Shown piece after piece: positions 42,564 to 52,540 of a DNA stretch of 64,000 nt. The first letter of the stretch is position 1. Each line of letters opens with the position of its first letter. This stretch comes from Dactylosporangium roseum (GTDB taxonomy: Bacteria; Actinomycetota; Actinomycetes; Mycobacteriales; Micromonosporaceae). The translations under genes were made by a program, and so were the position numbers. The stretch spans positions 487,001 to 551,000 of the forward strand of contig NZ_CP073721.1 in NCBI RefSeq assembly GCF_025264685.1. Direction: 5' to 3'. The notes beneath the pieces were generated by a model. The model saw only the letters and a program-made list of their open reading frames with translations, was not told where the DNA came from and ran no database searches.

Positions 42564-43435
42564 TGACCTCGACCGACATCGTCGGCGGCGCGACCGGCTA
42601 CCGGCCGGGCGCCACCCTCTCGCTGTGGACGGAGATCCGGCGCCAGGCGTCCCGCCGCCGCACCCAGCTCGCGCTCGGGTTCATGGTGCTGCTGCCGCTG
42701 ATCATCCTGACGGCGTTCCAGTTGGACAACGGCGGCGACGACAACGAGGGCGGTGGCGGCGAGTTCTCCCGCCTGTCGGACCTGGCGACCTCCGGCGGGG
42801 CCAACTTCACCCTGTTCACGCTGCTGGTCTCGGCCGGCTTCCTGCTGGTGGTCGTGGTGGCCCTGTTCTGCGGCGACACGGTGGCCAGCGAGGCGAGCTG
42901 GGGCAGCCTGCGATACCTCCTGGCGATGCCGGTCCCGCGCGCCCGCCTGCTCGGCGTCAAGGTCACCGTCGCGCTCCTCTACAGCCTGCTCGCGATCCTG
43001 GTGCTGGTCGGCACGGCGCTGCTGGCGGGCACGCTGCGCTACGGCTGGGCCCCGCTGACCGCCCCGATCGGCGGCGAGATCTCCGGCGGTGCCAGCATCG
43101 TGCGGCTGCTGGAGATCGTCGGCTACCTCTGCGTGTCACTGCTGGTGGTCGCGTCGCTGGCGTTTCTGCTGTCAGTGTTGACGGACGCCCCGCTCGGCGC
43201 CGTCGGCGGCGCGGTGCTGCTCCAGATCCTGTCGAACATCCTCGACCAGATCACCGCGCTCGGAAACCTGCGCACCGCGTTGCCGACGCACTACAGCGAT
43301 GCCTGGCTGGGCCTGCTGTCGACCCCGACGCAGACGGACGACCTGGTGAAGGGTTCGATCGCGGCGTTGGCCTACGCGACGGTGTTCTTCTCCCTGGCCT
43401 GGTGGCGCTTCCTCCACAAGGACGTGGTCAGCTAG
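42563..43435 (+). CDS. ABC transporter permease
   Basis: 290 residues with six predicted helices, ABC-2 permease type, beginning SLWTEIRRQASRRRTQLALG and including SEASWGSLRYLLAMPVPRARLL, typical of the ABC2_membrane_2 group. The start overlaps the stop of the hydrolase-ATPase gene (TGATG). It therefore forms the membrane partner of that fused ATPase. A short GC-rich repeat half-copy follows the stop. Confidence 0.9.
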   Translation: MTSTDIVGGATGYRPGATLSLWTEIRRQASRRRTQLALGFMVLLPLIILTAFQLDNGGDDNEGGGGEFSRLSDLATSGGANFTLFTLLVSAGFLLVVVVALFCGDTVASEASWGSLRYLLAMPVPRARLLGVKVTVALLYSLLAILVLVGTALLAGTLRYGWAPLTAPIGGEISGGASIVRLLEIVGYLCVSLLVVASLAFLLSVLTDAPLGAVGGAVLLQILSNILDQITALGNLRTALPTHYSDAWLGLLSTPTQTDDLVKGSIAALAYATVFFSLAWWRFLHKDVVS

Positions 43436-43465
43436 CGCCTGTTGCGGCGCTGCGGCCGGGCTGTG
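43434..43465. repeat. Half-copy of a second palindromic repeat
   Basis: GCGCCTGTTGCGGCGCTGCG... shares about 32 bp with the left arm of the long palindrome at 49642-49720. It lies between convergent permease and gpgS genes. Confidence 0.45.
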
Positions 43466-43471
43466 GAAGCT

Positions 43472-44437
43472 TCACCGCCGAGTCCTCGTCACGGTGGTCC
43501 GGCCGTAGCCGTCGACGGTGACCATCGGGGGGCGGTCGGGGAGTGAGACCTCGGTCACATGAGGTACCACCGCCGAATCATGGCGCTCGAACTGCGTCAG
43601 TGTCGGCCAGAGGGAGTGGCTCGGGGTGAGCCTGTTGTTGATCGTGTGGACGATCGTCGCCGCCATCCGGCCCAATGCCGCCGTGTCCTGGTGGCCGTGG
43701 GTGCGCTGGCCCAGGTCGACCTGGGCCAGCGCGTCGAGCCCGGCCGCGCGGTAGGTGTCGATGAGCAGGCCGGTCTCCACGCCGTATCCGTAGGCGAACG
43801 GCAGCGTCTCCAGCAGGGAGCGGCGCGCCGCGTATTCGCCGGCGAGGGGCTGCACGACCCCGGCGAGCTCGGGGAAGAACGCGTTGAGCAGCGGCCGGGC
43901 GGCCAGCTCGGTGACCCGGCCGCCGCCCGCGGCGGAGACGTCGAGCAACGGCCGGTCGTAGAACGCCTTGACCATGAGCGTCGCCGGGTCGGTGAGCAGC
44001 GGGCCGAGCAGGCCGGTGACGAAGTGCGGGCGAAAGTCGGTGAGGTCGGCGTCGACGTACACCAGGATGTCGCCCGTGGCGACCGCGAGCGCCTTCCACA
44101 GCACCTCGCCCTTGCCGGGCCGGGATCCGACGGACGGCAGGATGTCGTCGCGGTGGTGGACGGTGGCGCCGGCCGCGGCGGCCACCTCGGCGGTCCGGTC
44201 GACCGAGCCGGAGTCGACCACGATCACCTCGTCGACGAGCGGGCCGAGAGTCCGCACACCGGTGACGATCTCGCCGACGGTCGGCTCCTCGTCGAGGGCC
44301 GGCAGGACGACGGAGATCCGGGTGCCGTCCTTCGCGGCGGCGAGTGCGTCGGGGCTCCAGTCCCGCCAGGTGGACGTGCGTGCGGCGAACCAGGCGGCGG
44401 CGGACGGGTGCATGAGTGAAAAGGTAGTCAGGTCCAA
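43472..44437 (-). CDS. gpgS: Glucosyl-3-phosphoglycerate synthase
   Basis: About 321 residues, GT81 retaining glycosyltransferase of the glucosylglycerate/MGLP pathway, transferring glucose to 3-phosphoglycerate. Motifs: ISVVLPALDEEPTV, VVDSGSVDRT, GKGEVLWKALAVATGD, VYVDADL (metal DXD), ARPLLNAFFPEL, VQPLAGEYAARR and GYGVETGLLID, closely following the mycobacterial enzyme from memory. The start is uncertain: TTG 44437 or ATG 44413. It is divergent from the SAM-riboswitch transcript. Confidence 0.9.
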   Translation of the reverse strand: MDLTTFSLMHPSAAAWFAARTSTWRDWSPDALAAAKDGTRISVVLPALDEEPTVGEIVTGVRTLGPLVDEVIVVDSGSVDRTAEVAAAAGATVHHRDDILPSVGSRPGKGEVLWKALAVATGDILVYVDADLTDFRPHFVTGLLGPLLTDPATLMVKAFYDRPLLDVSAAGGGRVTELAARPLLNAFFPELAGVVQPLAGEYAARRSLLETLPFAYGYGVETGLLIDTYRAAGLDALAQVDLGQRTHGHQDTAALGRMAATIVHTINNRLTPSHSLWPTLTQFERHDSAVVPHVTEVSLPDRPPMVTVDGYGRTTVTRTRR

Positions 44438-44509
44438 GTCGTGAGATGACTCATACGGCGGCGGGCGTGGTGGCCCTTACACTGAAACTCGCACGACACA
44501 ACTGCATAC

Positions 44510-44638
44510 CTCATCCAGAGGGGCAGAGGGACACGGCCCGATGAAGCCCCGGCAACCCCTGCGACGACTCGATGACGAGCGCGCGGTAGGTGCCAAATCC
44601 GTCCCGGTGCGCAAGGCCATGCACTTGGGAAAGATGAG
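44510..44638 (+). promoter_or_regulatory. SAM-I (S-box) riboswitch
   Basis: All core elements are present in order: CTCATCCAGAG (P1 5' strand), GAGGGA, GATGAAGCCCCGGCAACC, GGTGCCAAATCCGTCC and GGAAAGATGAG (P1 3' strand). The P1 strands CTCATC and GATGAG pair. It ends 14 bp before the threonine synthase homologue start, with a -10-like TACACT at 44478. Binding of SAM normally turns expression off. Confidence 0.95.
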
Positions 44639-44652
44639 AGGACGGCCTCGCG

Positions 44653-45921
44653 ATGACCTCGACGCTCAGCGTCTTCACCGACTCACCCGCCCGCCACCTC
44701 GTCTGCCGTGGCTGTGGAGCCACGTTCGAGCTCGCCGCGCAGCACGCCTGTTACGAGTGTTTCGGCCCCCTCGAGGTGGGTTACGACGCCGAGGCGCTCG
44801 CCAAGGTCACGCGCGAGCAGATCGAGGCCGGACCCAAGAACATCTGGCGCTATGCGGCGCTGCTGCCGGTCGGCACCGACCCGGCGACCCGCGTGACGCT
44901 CGACCCGGGCTTCACCCCGCTGGTCAAGGCCGACGTGCTCGGCGCCGAGCTGGGCTTCACGGCGCCGCTGTGGGTCAAGGACGACTCGGCCAACCCGACG
45001 CACTCGTTCAAGGACCGGGTCGTCTCCGTCGCGTTGACCGCGGCCAAGGCGCTCGGCTTCACCCGCTTCTCCTGCGCGTCCACGGGCAACCTGGCCAACT
45101 CGGTCGCGGCGCACGCGGCCCGCGCCGGCGTTCCGTCGACCGTGTTCATCCCGGCCGACCTCGAGCCGGGCAAAGTACTCATGACCGCCGTGTACGGCGG
45201 TGACGTGGTCGCGATCGAAGGCTCCTACGACGAGGTCAACCGGCTCTGCTCGGAGCTCACCGAGACCGACGAGTTCGAGAGCACGGCGTTCGTCAACGTC
45301 AACGTCCGGCCGTTCTACGCCGAGGGCTCCAAGACGCTGGGCTACGAGGTGGCCGAGCAGCTCGGCTGGCGGATCCCGGCCCAGGTCGTCATCCCGATGG
45401 CCAGCGGCGAGCTGCTGACCAAGGTCGACAAGGCGTTCACCGAGCTGGTCGAGATCGGCCTGGTCCCGCCGACCGAGTGGAAGGTCTTCGGCGCCCAGTC
45501 GGCGGGCTGCAACCCGATCGCGACGGCCCTGCACAAGGGCACCGACGAGATCGTCCCGGTCAAGCCGACGGGCATCGCCAAGTCGCTCAACATCGGCGAC
45601 CCGGCGGCGGGCCTCTACGCGCTGGAGTCGGTGCGGCGCACCGGCGGCTGGATGGAGTACGTCGACGACGACGAGATCCGCGCCGGCATCCAGTTGCTGG
45701 CCCGCACGACGGGCGTGTTCGCCGAGACCGCCGGCGGGGTCACCACCGCGGTGCTGAAGAAGCTCGTGGAGACCGGCAAGCTCGACCCGGCCGCTGAGAC
45801 GGTCGTGTTCAACACCGGCGACGGACTCAAGACCCTCGACGCCGTCGCCGACCGCGTGGGTTTCACGCACCGGGTCAAGCCGTCGCTGAAGTCGGCCCGC
45901 GAGGCCGGTCTGCTGGGATGA
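44653..45921 (+). CDS. thrC: Threonine synthase-type PLP enzyme, SAM-riboswitch controlled
   Basis: 422 residues. An N-terminal zinc-ribbon-like CRGC...CYEC (Cys18, 21, 33, 36) precedes the fold-type II PLP domain; the Schiff-base lysine is Lys120 in NPTHSFKDRVVS, with STGNLANSVAAHAARAG for phosphate binding and FVNVNVRPFYAEGS later. The family makes threonine from O-phosphohomoserine. Because the gene sits behind a SAM-I riboswitch, it may instead be a methionine-pathway paralogue using the same substrate (inference). From memory, the equivalent Streptomyces gene has a MoaD-like neighbour; none is visible here. The gene symbol is therefore tentative. Confidence 0.85.
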   Translation: MTSTLSVFTDSPARHLVCRGCGATFELAAQHACYECFGPLEVGYDAEALAKVTREQIEAGPKNIWRYAALLPVGTDPATRVTLDPGFTPLVKADVLGAELGFTAPLWVKDDSANPTHSFKDRVVSVALTAAKALGFTRFSCASTGNLANSVAAHAARAGVPSTVFIPADLEPGKVLMTAVYGGDVVAIEGSYDEVNRLCSELTETDEFESTAFVNVNVRPFYAEGSKTLGYEVAEQLGWRIPAQVVIPMASGELLTKVDKAFTELVEIGLVPPTEWKVFGAQSAGCNPIATALHKGTDEIVPVKPTGIAKSLNIGDPAAGLYALESVRRTGGWMEYVDDDEIRAGIQLLARTTGVFAETAGGVTTAVLKKLVETGKLDPAAETVVFNTGDGLKTLDAVADRVGFTHRVKPSLKSAREAGLLG

Positions 45922-46279
45922 TTTTCGGCCCCTCCTTCAGGGGTGGTGTGATTACGCCGGGTCACAGCGGGGAGAGCGCTTCCACGCTTGGACGAGGGCG
46001 CTCTCGTCCGATTGGGGGAGGAGTTCACGACGCAGCGTGATCACCCTCGCGCCGTACGTCGTGGCACCCCTCCCCGGGGGACTTGACGTCACTTGGCGTG
46101 CGAGCCAGGATGCTCGGTGCGGGAGGACGTGTCGCCGCGAGGCTCGGGCCCTTCAGGTTCAAGCCCGCGACCACAACACCGGAGGTGTTGGCGAGCGTCC
46201 TCTCGACCATTTCCGGCGCAGGTCCCCGTCGGCCGAAAAATTGTTGCCGTTCATCGGCCGGTCGGCCACCCTGGGCCGC
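45922..46279. other. 358-bp intergenic region with two competing hairpins
   Basis: No ORF of its own is convincing (an in-frame GTG at 46037 would merely extend the GNAT). It contains a weak CCCC/GGGG stem after the thrC stop and two mutually exclusive stems at 45972-46009. Their purpose is unknown. Confidence 0.5.
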
Positions 46280-47287
46280 ATGACGCAGGAGTATTCCTCG
46301 ATCAAGATCGTCGAACTGCGCGCCGATGACCCGGCGGCGGTCGACGCGGCGTATCGCATCGTCAACGAGGTCCCGATCGCTCACGTTCCCGACCTGCCAC
46401 CGTATTGCCGGTATGAGCACGACATGCGCCTGCGCGTGCCGATGCCGGACAGCGAGCGGCACACGTTCCTCGCGTACCGCGACGGGGAGGTGGCCGGCTC
46501 GGTCCAGGCCGACCTGCCGTGCCGCGACAATCTCGACAAGGCGCACTTCGACATCCTCGTGCTGCCCGAGGCGTGCCGGCAGGGCGTCGGGCGGGCGCTG
46601 TTCGAGCACGCCGCGGCCTTCGCGCGCGGCAAGGGCCGCACCTCCGCGCTGGGCTTCAGCCCGTTCGGCGCGGAGGGCTTCGCGCGGTCGATCGGGTTCG
46701 AGCCGAAGCTGACCGACGCCCGCCGCCGGCTCGACCTGTCGACCGTCGACGAGGCCGAGTTCGACCGGCTGCTCGCCGAGGGCCTGCCGAAGGCCACCGG
46801 GTACTCCCTCGTGCGCTGGTGCAACGTCCCGCCGGAGGAACTGATCGAGGACGTGGCGGCGCTGGACAGTTCGTTCCTCGACGAGACGCCGATGGGTGAC
46901 CTCGACTATGAGGCGGAGAAGGTCGACGCCGATCAGTTCCGGGTGAAGTCCGAGACGCGGGCGCGGTACGGCAGCCGCACCTACCACACCGGCATCCTCC
47001 ACGACGCGAGCGGCCGGCTCGTCACCTGGAGCGCCCTGCGAGTGGCGAAGACGATCGACTGGCACGCTTGGCAACTGATCACGCTCGTACATCCGAAGCA
47101 TCGCGGTCATCGGCTCGGCGTGATCTCGAAGATCGAGAATCTGCGATACATGCGCGCGAACGAACCGTCGGTGCGGATCATCGACACGTTCAACGCCGAG
47201 GTCAACTCGCACATGATCGCCATCAACGAGGCGATGGGCTTCCGCTTCCGCGAGCGGTGGGCAAACTGGCAGGGCTCAATCGCGTGA
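46280..47287 (+). CDS. GNAT-family acetyltransferase, two-domain
   Basis: 335 residues with two GNAT-like halves. The first has FDILVLPEACRQGVGRALFEHA, matching the acetyl-CoA Q/R-x-x-G-x-G/A loop; the second has LVHPKHRGHRLGVISKIENLRY and NEAMGFRFRERW near the C-terminus. ATG 46280 is chosen because residues upstream look non-coding. The substrate is unknown. The gene converges on the ArsR-like regulator with a 12-bp overlap. Confidence 0.8.
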   Translation: MTQEYSSIKIVELRADDPAAVDAAYRIVNEVPIAHVPDLPPYCRYEHDMRLRVPMPDSERHTFLAYRDGEVAGSVQADLPCRDNLDKAHFDILVLPEACRQGVGRALFEHAAAFARGKGRTSALGFSPFGAEGFARSIGFEPKLTDARRRLDLSTVDEAEFDRLLAEGLPKATGYSLVRWCNVPPEELIEDVAALDSSFLDETPMGDLDYEAEKVDADQFRVKSETRARYGSRTYHTGILHDASGRLVTWSALRVAKTIDWHAWQLITLVHPKHRGHRLGVISKIENLRYMRANEPSVRIIDTFNAEVNSHMIAINEAMGFRFRERWANWQGSIA

Positions 47288-47785
47288 GGGGTCCTCGTAG
47301 AGCGCGAGGAAGATCGAATACGGCCGGCCGGGGCCACCGCGGCCCCGCGCCGCGTATTCGTCCATCAGCTCGGTGAACCGGTCCCGCAACTCCTGCCACT
47401 CCTCCTCGCTGAGGCGCAGCCCCAGCCGGGCGAAGTTGGCCGACCGGTCGCCGAGCAGCGCCAACTCCTCCTGAAACGCCTGGAGGATCGCCTGGCTCGG
47501 TTCCTTCGCCTCGCCGACGCTGAGCTCCCACGACTTGCCCGTCGACAGGTAGGGCACCTCGCGTGACCCGCGCGGCCCGCGGCGCGCATCCTGCGGCACG
47601 AGGAACCCCGTCGAGACCAGCGTGCGCACGTGGTGCAGCGTGGTCGCCGGGTTGAGGTCGAGCCGCTCCGCGATCTCCTTGTTGGTCAGCGCCCGGTCCA
47701 GGCACATCCGGATGATGCGGATCCTCGTCGAAGAGGCGAGTGCCTTCGCCTCCGCCTCGGTCGCCGGCCGCCGGTCTGTGCCCAC
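47276..47785 (-). CDS. ArsR-like helix-turn-helix transcriptional regulator
   Basis: 169 residues. An N-terminal winged helix (LASSTRIRIIRMCLDRALTN, KEIAERLDLNPATTLHHVRTL) is followed by a wing and a C-terminal helical region of about 70 residues. No metal-binding Cys set. The GTG start lies six bases after TAAGAT, implying a leaderless message. An inverted repeat GATTG-N8-CAATC (47800-47817) overlies the promoter and is a likely autoregulatory site. Possibly regulates the divergent paaN gene (context inference). Confidence 0.83.
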   Translation of the reverse strand: MGTDRRPATEAEAKALASSTRIRIIRMCLDRALTNKEIAERLDLNPATTLHHVRTLVSTGFLVPQDARRGPRGSREVPYLSTGKSWELSVGEAKEPSQAILQAFQEELALLGDRSANFARLGLRLSEEEWQELRDRFTELMDEYAARGRGGPGRPYSIFLALYEDPSRD

Positions 47786-47799
47786 GGCGTCATCTTACC

Positions 47800-47817
47800 G
47801 ATTGACTTTTCCCAATC
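47800..47817. promoter_or_regulatory. Candidate operator of the ArsR-like regulator
   Basis: GATTG-N8-CAATC inverted repeat, placed just upstream of the -10 TAAGAT (47792-47797, minus strand) in the 185-bp divergent region. Confidence 0.5.
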
Positions 47818-47970
47818 AGCTCGTGACAGTGGGCTGCTGTCACCACTCCGCGGGCACGGAGGTGGTGGCGAAATAGCCGGTCTCGCGGTTGTGGGTGATG
47901 CTGCCGTTTCCAGTCACGGAAGCTCGACGCAACCGCGAGGCCGGCGCTCCGGCGGTGGCAGGATGGCGGC

Positions 47971-49641
47971 ATGAAGAACTCACACCCCATGTTCACCAGC
48001 CACGCCGACACGCTGGAGCGGGCGCTGACCGCGATCGCCGAGCGTTCGTACTGGTCGGCCTACCCGGAGTCGCCGAGCCCCCGTGTCTACGGCGAGCACG
48101 CCGCCGCCGAGGGCGAGGCCGCCTTCCGCGCGTATCTCGGCAACGACTTTCCCCTCAAGGACCAGCCGGCCATCACCGACTGGGTCGCGACCGAGCGTTC
48201 GCCGTTCGGGATCGGCCTCGACGTGCGCTATCCGCACCTCGACCTGTCCTTCCTGGACGCCATGGCCGCCGCCATGCCCTCGTGGCGGGCCGCCGGGCCG
48301 CAGACCCGTGCCGGGGTCTGCCTGGAGATCCTCACCCGGCTGCACGCCGCCTCCTTCGAACTCGCCAACGCCGTGCACGCCACCACCGGCCAGGCGTTCG
48401 TCATGGCCTTCCAGGCCGGCGCGGCGCACGCCTTCGACCGGGCGCTGGAGGCCATCGCCTACGCGTACCGGGAGATGACCCGCACCCCGGCCACCGCCGA
48501 CTGGGAGAAGCCCGCCGGCAAGGGCCAGACGCTGCACATGACCAAGACCTTCCACATCGTGCCGCGCGGCATCGCCCTGGTCGTCGGCTGCAACACCTTC
48601 CCGACCTGGAACTCGTATCCGGGCTTCTTCGCCTCGCTCGCCACCGGCAACCCGGTTGTCGTCAAGCCGCACCCGCGCGCCGTGCTGCCGCTCGCCATCA
48701 CCGTGAAGATCGCCCGCGAGGTGCTGGCCGACGCCGGCTTCGACCCCAACCTCGTGGTCCTCGCTCCCGAGGCGCCCGGTGAGGGGCTCGCCAAGACGCT
48801 CGCGCTGCGGCCCGAGGTCCGCATCATCGACTTCACCGGATCGACCGAGTTCGGCGACTGGCTGGAGGCCAACGCCCGGCAGGCCGCCGTCTACACCGAG
48901 AAGGCCGGCGTGAACACCGTCGTGGTCGACTCGACGGACGACTTCGCGGGGATGTGCCGCAACATCGGCTTCTCACTGGTGCTGTACTCCGGGCAGATGT
49001 GCACCACGCCGCAGAACATCCTCGTCCCCGTCGGCGGCATCGCGACGGACGAGGGCCACAAGAGCTTCGACGAGGTCGCCGGGGGCATCGCGGCCGCCGT
49101 GGGGAAACTGACCGCCGACCCGGCACGCGGCGTCGAACTCACCGGCGCCATCGTCAACGACGGCGTGCTGCGGCGGCTCGAGAAAGCGACCACGGTCGGC
49201 GAGCCGGTGCTCGAATCATCAGACGTTTCCCATCCGTTGTACGAGGGTGCGACCGTGCGGACGCCGCTCATCCGGAAACTGGGCGCGGACGACGCCGAGA
49301 CGTATGGCAGCGAGTGGTTCGGGCCCATTTCGTTCGTTGTAGCCGTCGATTCCACTGCGAGCAGTTTGCGGATCTTCGCGGACACCGTCGACCGGAAGGG
49401 CGCATTGACCGCTTCGGTCTATTCCACTTCCCCGGATGTGCTCGACGCGATGGAAGAGGCGGCGCTGCTTGCCGGTGTGCATTTGTCAGTCAACTTGACC
49501 GGCGGCGTCTTCGTGAACCAGTCGGCGGCCTTTTCCGACTTCCACGCCACCGGCGCCAATCCGGCGGCCAATGCCGCGCTCACCGACGGTGCGTACGTGG
49601 CGAACCGGTTCCGGGTGGTCCAGTCCCGCCGGCACGTCTAG
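47971..49641 (+). CDS. paaN: PaaN-type aldehyde dehydrogenase family protein
   Basis: 556 residues of aldehyde-dehydrogenase fold matching the PaaN (type 2) phenylacetate-degradation protein. NAD-binding segments: GIALVVGCNTFPTWNSYPGF, PVVVKPHPRAVLPLAI, IIDFTGSTEFGDWL; catalytic Cys in LYSGQMCTTPQN; family-typical YGSEWFGPISFVVA. PaaN-type proteins act in ring-cleavage of phenylacetyl-CoA derivatives. No other paa gene lies in the window. The ATG follows CAGGAT by six bases. The gene may be controlled by the divergent ArsR-like regulator. Confidence 0.88.
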   Translation: MKNSHPMFTSHADTLERALTAIAERSYWSAYPESPSPRVYGEHAAAEGEAAFRAYLGNDFPLKDQPAITDWVATERSPFGIGLDVRYPHLDLSFLDAMAAAMPSWRAAGPQTRAGVCLEILTRLHAASFELANAVHATTGQAFVMAFQAGAAHAFDRALEAIAYAYREMTRTPATADWEKPAGKGQTLHMTKTFHIVPRGIALVVGCNTFPTWNSYPGFFASLATGNPVVVKPHPRAVLPLAITVKIAREVLADAGFDPNLVVLAPEAPGEGLAKTLALRPEVRIIDFTGSTEFGDWLEANARQAAVYTEKAGVNTVVVDSTDDFAGMCRNIGFSLVLYSGQMCTTPQNILVPVGGIATDEGHKSFDEVAGGIAAAVGKLTADPARGVELTGAIVNDGVLRRLEKATTVGEPVLESSDVSHPLYEGATVRTPLIRKLGADDAETYGSEWFGPISFVVAVDSTASSLRIFADTVDRKGALTASVYSTSPDVLDAMEEAALLAGVHLSVNLTGGVFVNQSAAFSDFHATGANPAANAALTDGAYVANRFRVVQSRRHV

Positions 49642-49720
49642 CGCCTGTTTCGTAGCTGAGGCCGGGCGGCGGCGGGCCCAAACGCCCGCTGGCCGCCTCG
49701 CCTCGACCCCGGCTACGGAA
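49642..49720. repeat. Long imperfect palindrome (second repeat type)
   Basis: After GCGCCTGTTTCGTAGCTGAG, the sequence 49648-49676 pairs imperfectly with 49684-49720 (TTCGTAGC with GCTACGGAA; GCGGGC with GCCCGC; GAGGC with GCCTC). It starts one base after the paaN stop; its left arm recurs at 43434-43465 after another gene end. May act as terminator or be a dispersed repeat. Confidence 0.55.
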
Positions 49721-50001
49721 CGGCCGCCAGCCGCCAACATGTAGTCGCCGGGCGATGTTTGACTCTGCAAGGAAAGCTGCGGAGAAGGCATGCTCGGTGA
49801 CCTTTTCTTTCTGCATGATTCGTGACCTTGCTGTCCGATTTGGGCCTGTCGGGGGCTGGTAGAACTCGTGTACCGTGCGTTTCGGTCGTCGTTCCTTCGC
49901 CGGTTCCACCCCCGGAGCCGGCGTCATCGGTCGAAGACCCGTCGGCTGGTCTCCACCGCCAGCCGAGTGACGCAGAAGGATCGAAGCAGAGGAAGTGCAC
50001 C
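49721..50001. other. Leader and promoter region of the second cold-shock gene
   Basis: No supported gene. AT-richer stretch about 49740-49850 (GTTTGACTCTGCAAGG, TTTTCTTTCTGCATGATTC) and a candidate -10 TACCGT at 49871-49876, leaving an about 125-nt leader typical of csp mRNAs. Confidence 0.5.
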
Positions 50002-50205
50002 GTGGCACAGGGCACCGTCAAGTGGTTCAACGCCGAGAAGGGCTATGGCTTCATCGCGGTCGACGGCGGACAGGACGTTTTCGTCCACTTCTCCGCGATC
50101 GAGATGGACGGCTACAAGTCCCTCGAAGACGGACAGCGCGTCGAGTTCGAGATCGCGCAGGGTCAGAAGGGCCCGCAGGCGGAGAAGGTTCGACTTCTGG
50201 CCTGA
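50002..50205 (+). CDS. Cold-shock protein, CspA family (second copy)
   Basis: 67 residues starting [17 protein letters not shown], with RNP1 KGYGFI and RNP2 VFVHFS intact. Paralogue of the gene at 5668, differing mainly in the middle. The GTG follows AGAGGAA. Closed by a strong terminator. It lies upstream of groEL, an arrangement I recall from Streptomyces (cold-shock next to groEL2). Confidence 0.95.
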   Translation: MAQGTVKWFNAEKGYGFIAVDGGQDVFVHFSAIEMDGYKSLEDGQRVEFEIAQGQKGPQAEKVRLLA

Positions 50206-50227
50206 CAACGTCCCGCTTACCCCGCCG

Positions 50228-50270
50228 GGGCACCGTCCTCATCGAGGAGGAACGGTGCCCTGCGTCTTTT
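50228..50270 (+). terminator. Intrinsic terminator after the second csp
   Basis: Stem GGGCACCG / CGGTGCCC with an inner TCCTC/GAGGA stem, followed by TGCGTCTTTT. Confidence 0.88.
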
Positions 50271-50353
50271 CGGTGACCCTTGTTCACGGCTGTGATCGCT
50301 GGTCGACCGCGGCGGCTCTCCGTGCCCTGGCCACTGCCCTGGCCGCCTCAACC

Positions 50354-50403
50354 GGCCAAGTCAACCGACCAAGTCAACCGGCCACGGTCAACCGGTCACG
50401 GTG
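50354..50403 (+). repeat. Short tandem repeats upstream of groEL
   Basis: Three near-copies of a 13-bp unit (AAGTCAACCGACC, AAGTCAACCGGCC, ACGGTCAACCGGTC). Lie about 80 bp upstream of the CIRCE sites; function unknown. Confidence 0.7.
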
Positions 50404-50478
50404 CGGTGGGTGTCCGGCACCGCGGACCGCGGCCGACCCGGTGCGGGCCGGGCCACCTCGACCGTCACCCGGGCTTTG

Positions 50479-50505
50479 CTTGCACTCGCCCGGGCAGAGT
50501 GCTAA
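50479..50505. promoter_or_regulatory. CIRCE element 1 (HrcA operator)
   Basis: CTTGCACTC-N9-GAGTGCTAA, one half slightly degenerate. Consensus TTAGCACTC-N9-GAGTGCTAA. Confidence 0.9.
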
Positions 50506-50513
50506 ACAAGGTG

Positions 50514-50540
50514 TTGGCACTCGCAACAGGTGAGTGCCAA
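50514..50540. promoter_or_regulatory. CIRCE element 2 (HrcA operator)
   Basis: TTGGCACTC-N9-GAGTGCCAA, a perfect inverted repeat with compensatory changes from consensus. With element 1, it gives double HrcA control of groEL. Confidence 0.93.
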
Positions 50541-50658
50541 TGGTCGGGGCGGTGCAGTCCTCCGGCGCGCAAGCGTCGAGAGGCTGGTCGTCGCGGGCTA
50601 TTCCGGCCCGACCGCCGAGGATCCGCTGGGTTCTCGAAGGTGCGAAAGCAGGCGGTGA

Positions 50659-52338
<1,680 letters not shown>

Positions 52339-52357
52339 GTCCATCTTCGCAACAGAG

Positions 52358-52396
52358 CGGGCCAGGCACCGGCGCGGTGTCTGGCCCGTTTCTTTT
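52358..52396 (+). terminator. Intrinsic terminator after groEL
   Basis: Stem CGGGCCAGGCACCG / CGGTGTCTGGCCCG with one mismatch, followed by TTTCTTTT. Confidence 0.93.
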
Positions 52397-52540
52397 GGTT
52401 CTTCATGGCTCGGGTCCGTGCAACGCACGACCGTCGCTCCCGCCAGGCAACGGCGGATGGCCCGCTGCGCGGGCCGGACGCCTGCCGTCGCCGTCGTGCC
52501 AAGGGCCCGCGGCCTGCGGCCGCGACAGGCGCGGCGCCGC

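Noticed and set aside
44495..44508. ACAACTGCAT resembling an arm of the palindromic repeat, just before the SAM riboswitch
   Set aside because: Ten-base match with no partner arm; likely chance.
46037..46279. Upstream GTG extension of the GNAT gene
   Set aside because: The extension shows no conserved pattern and covers the hairpin region; ATG 46280 fits the domain start.
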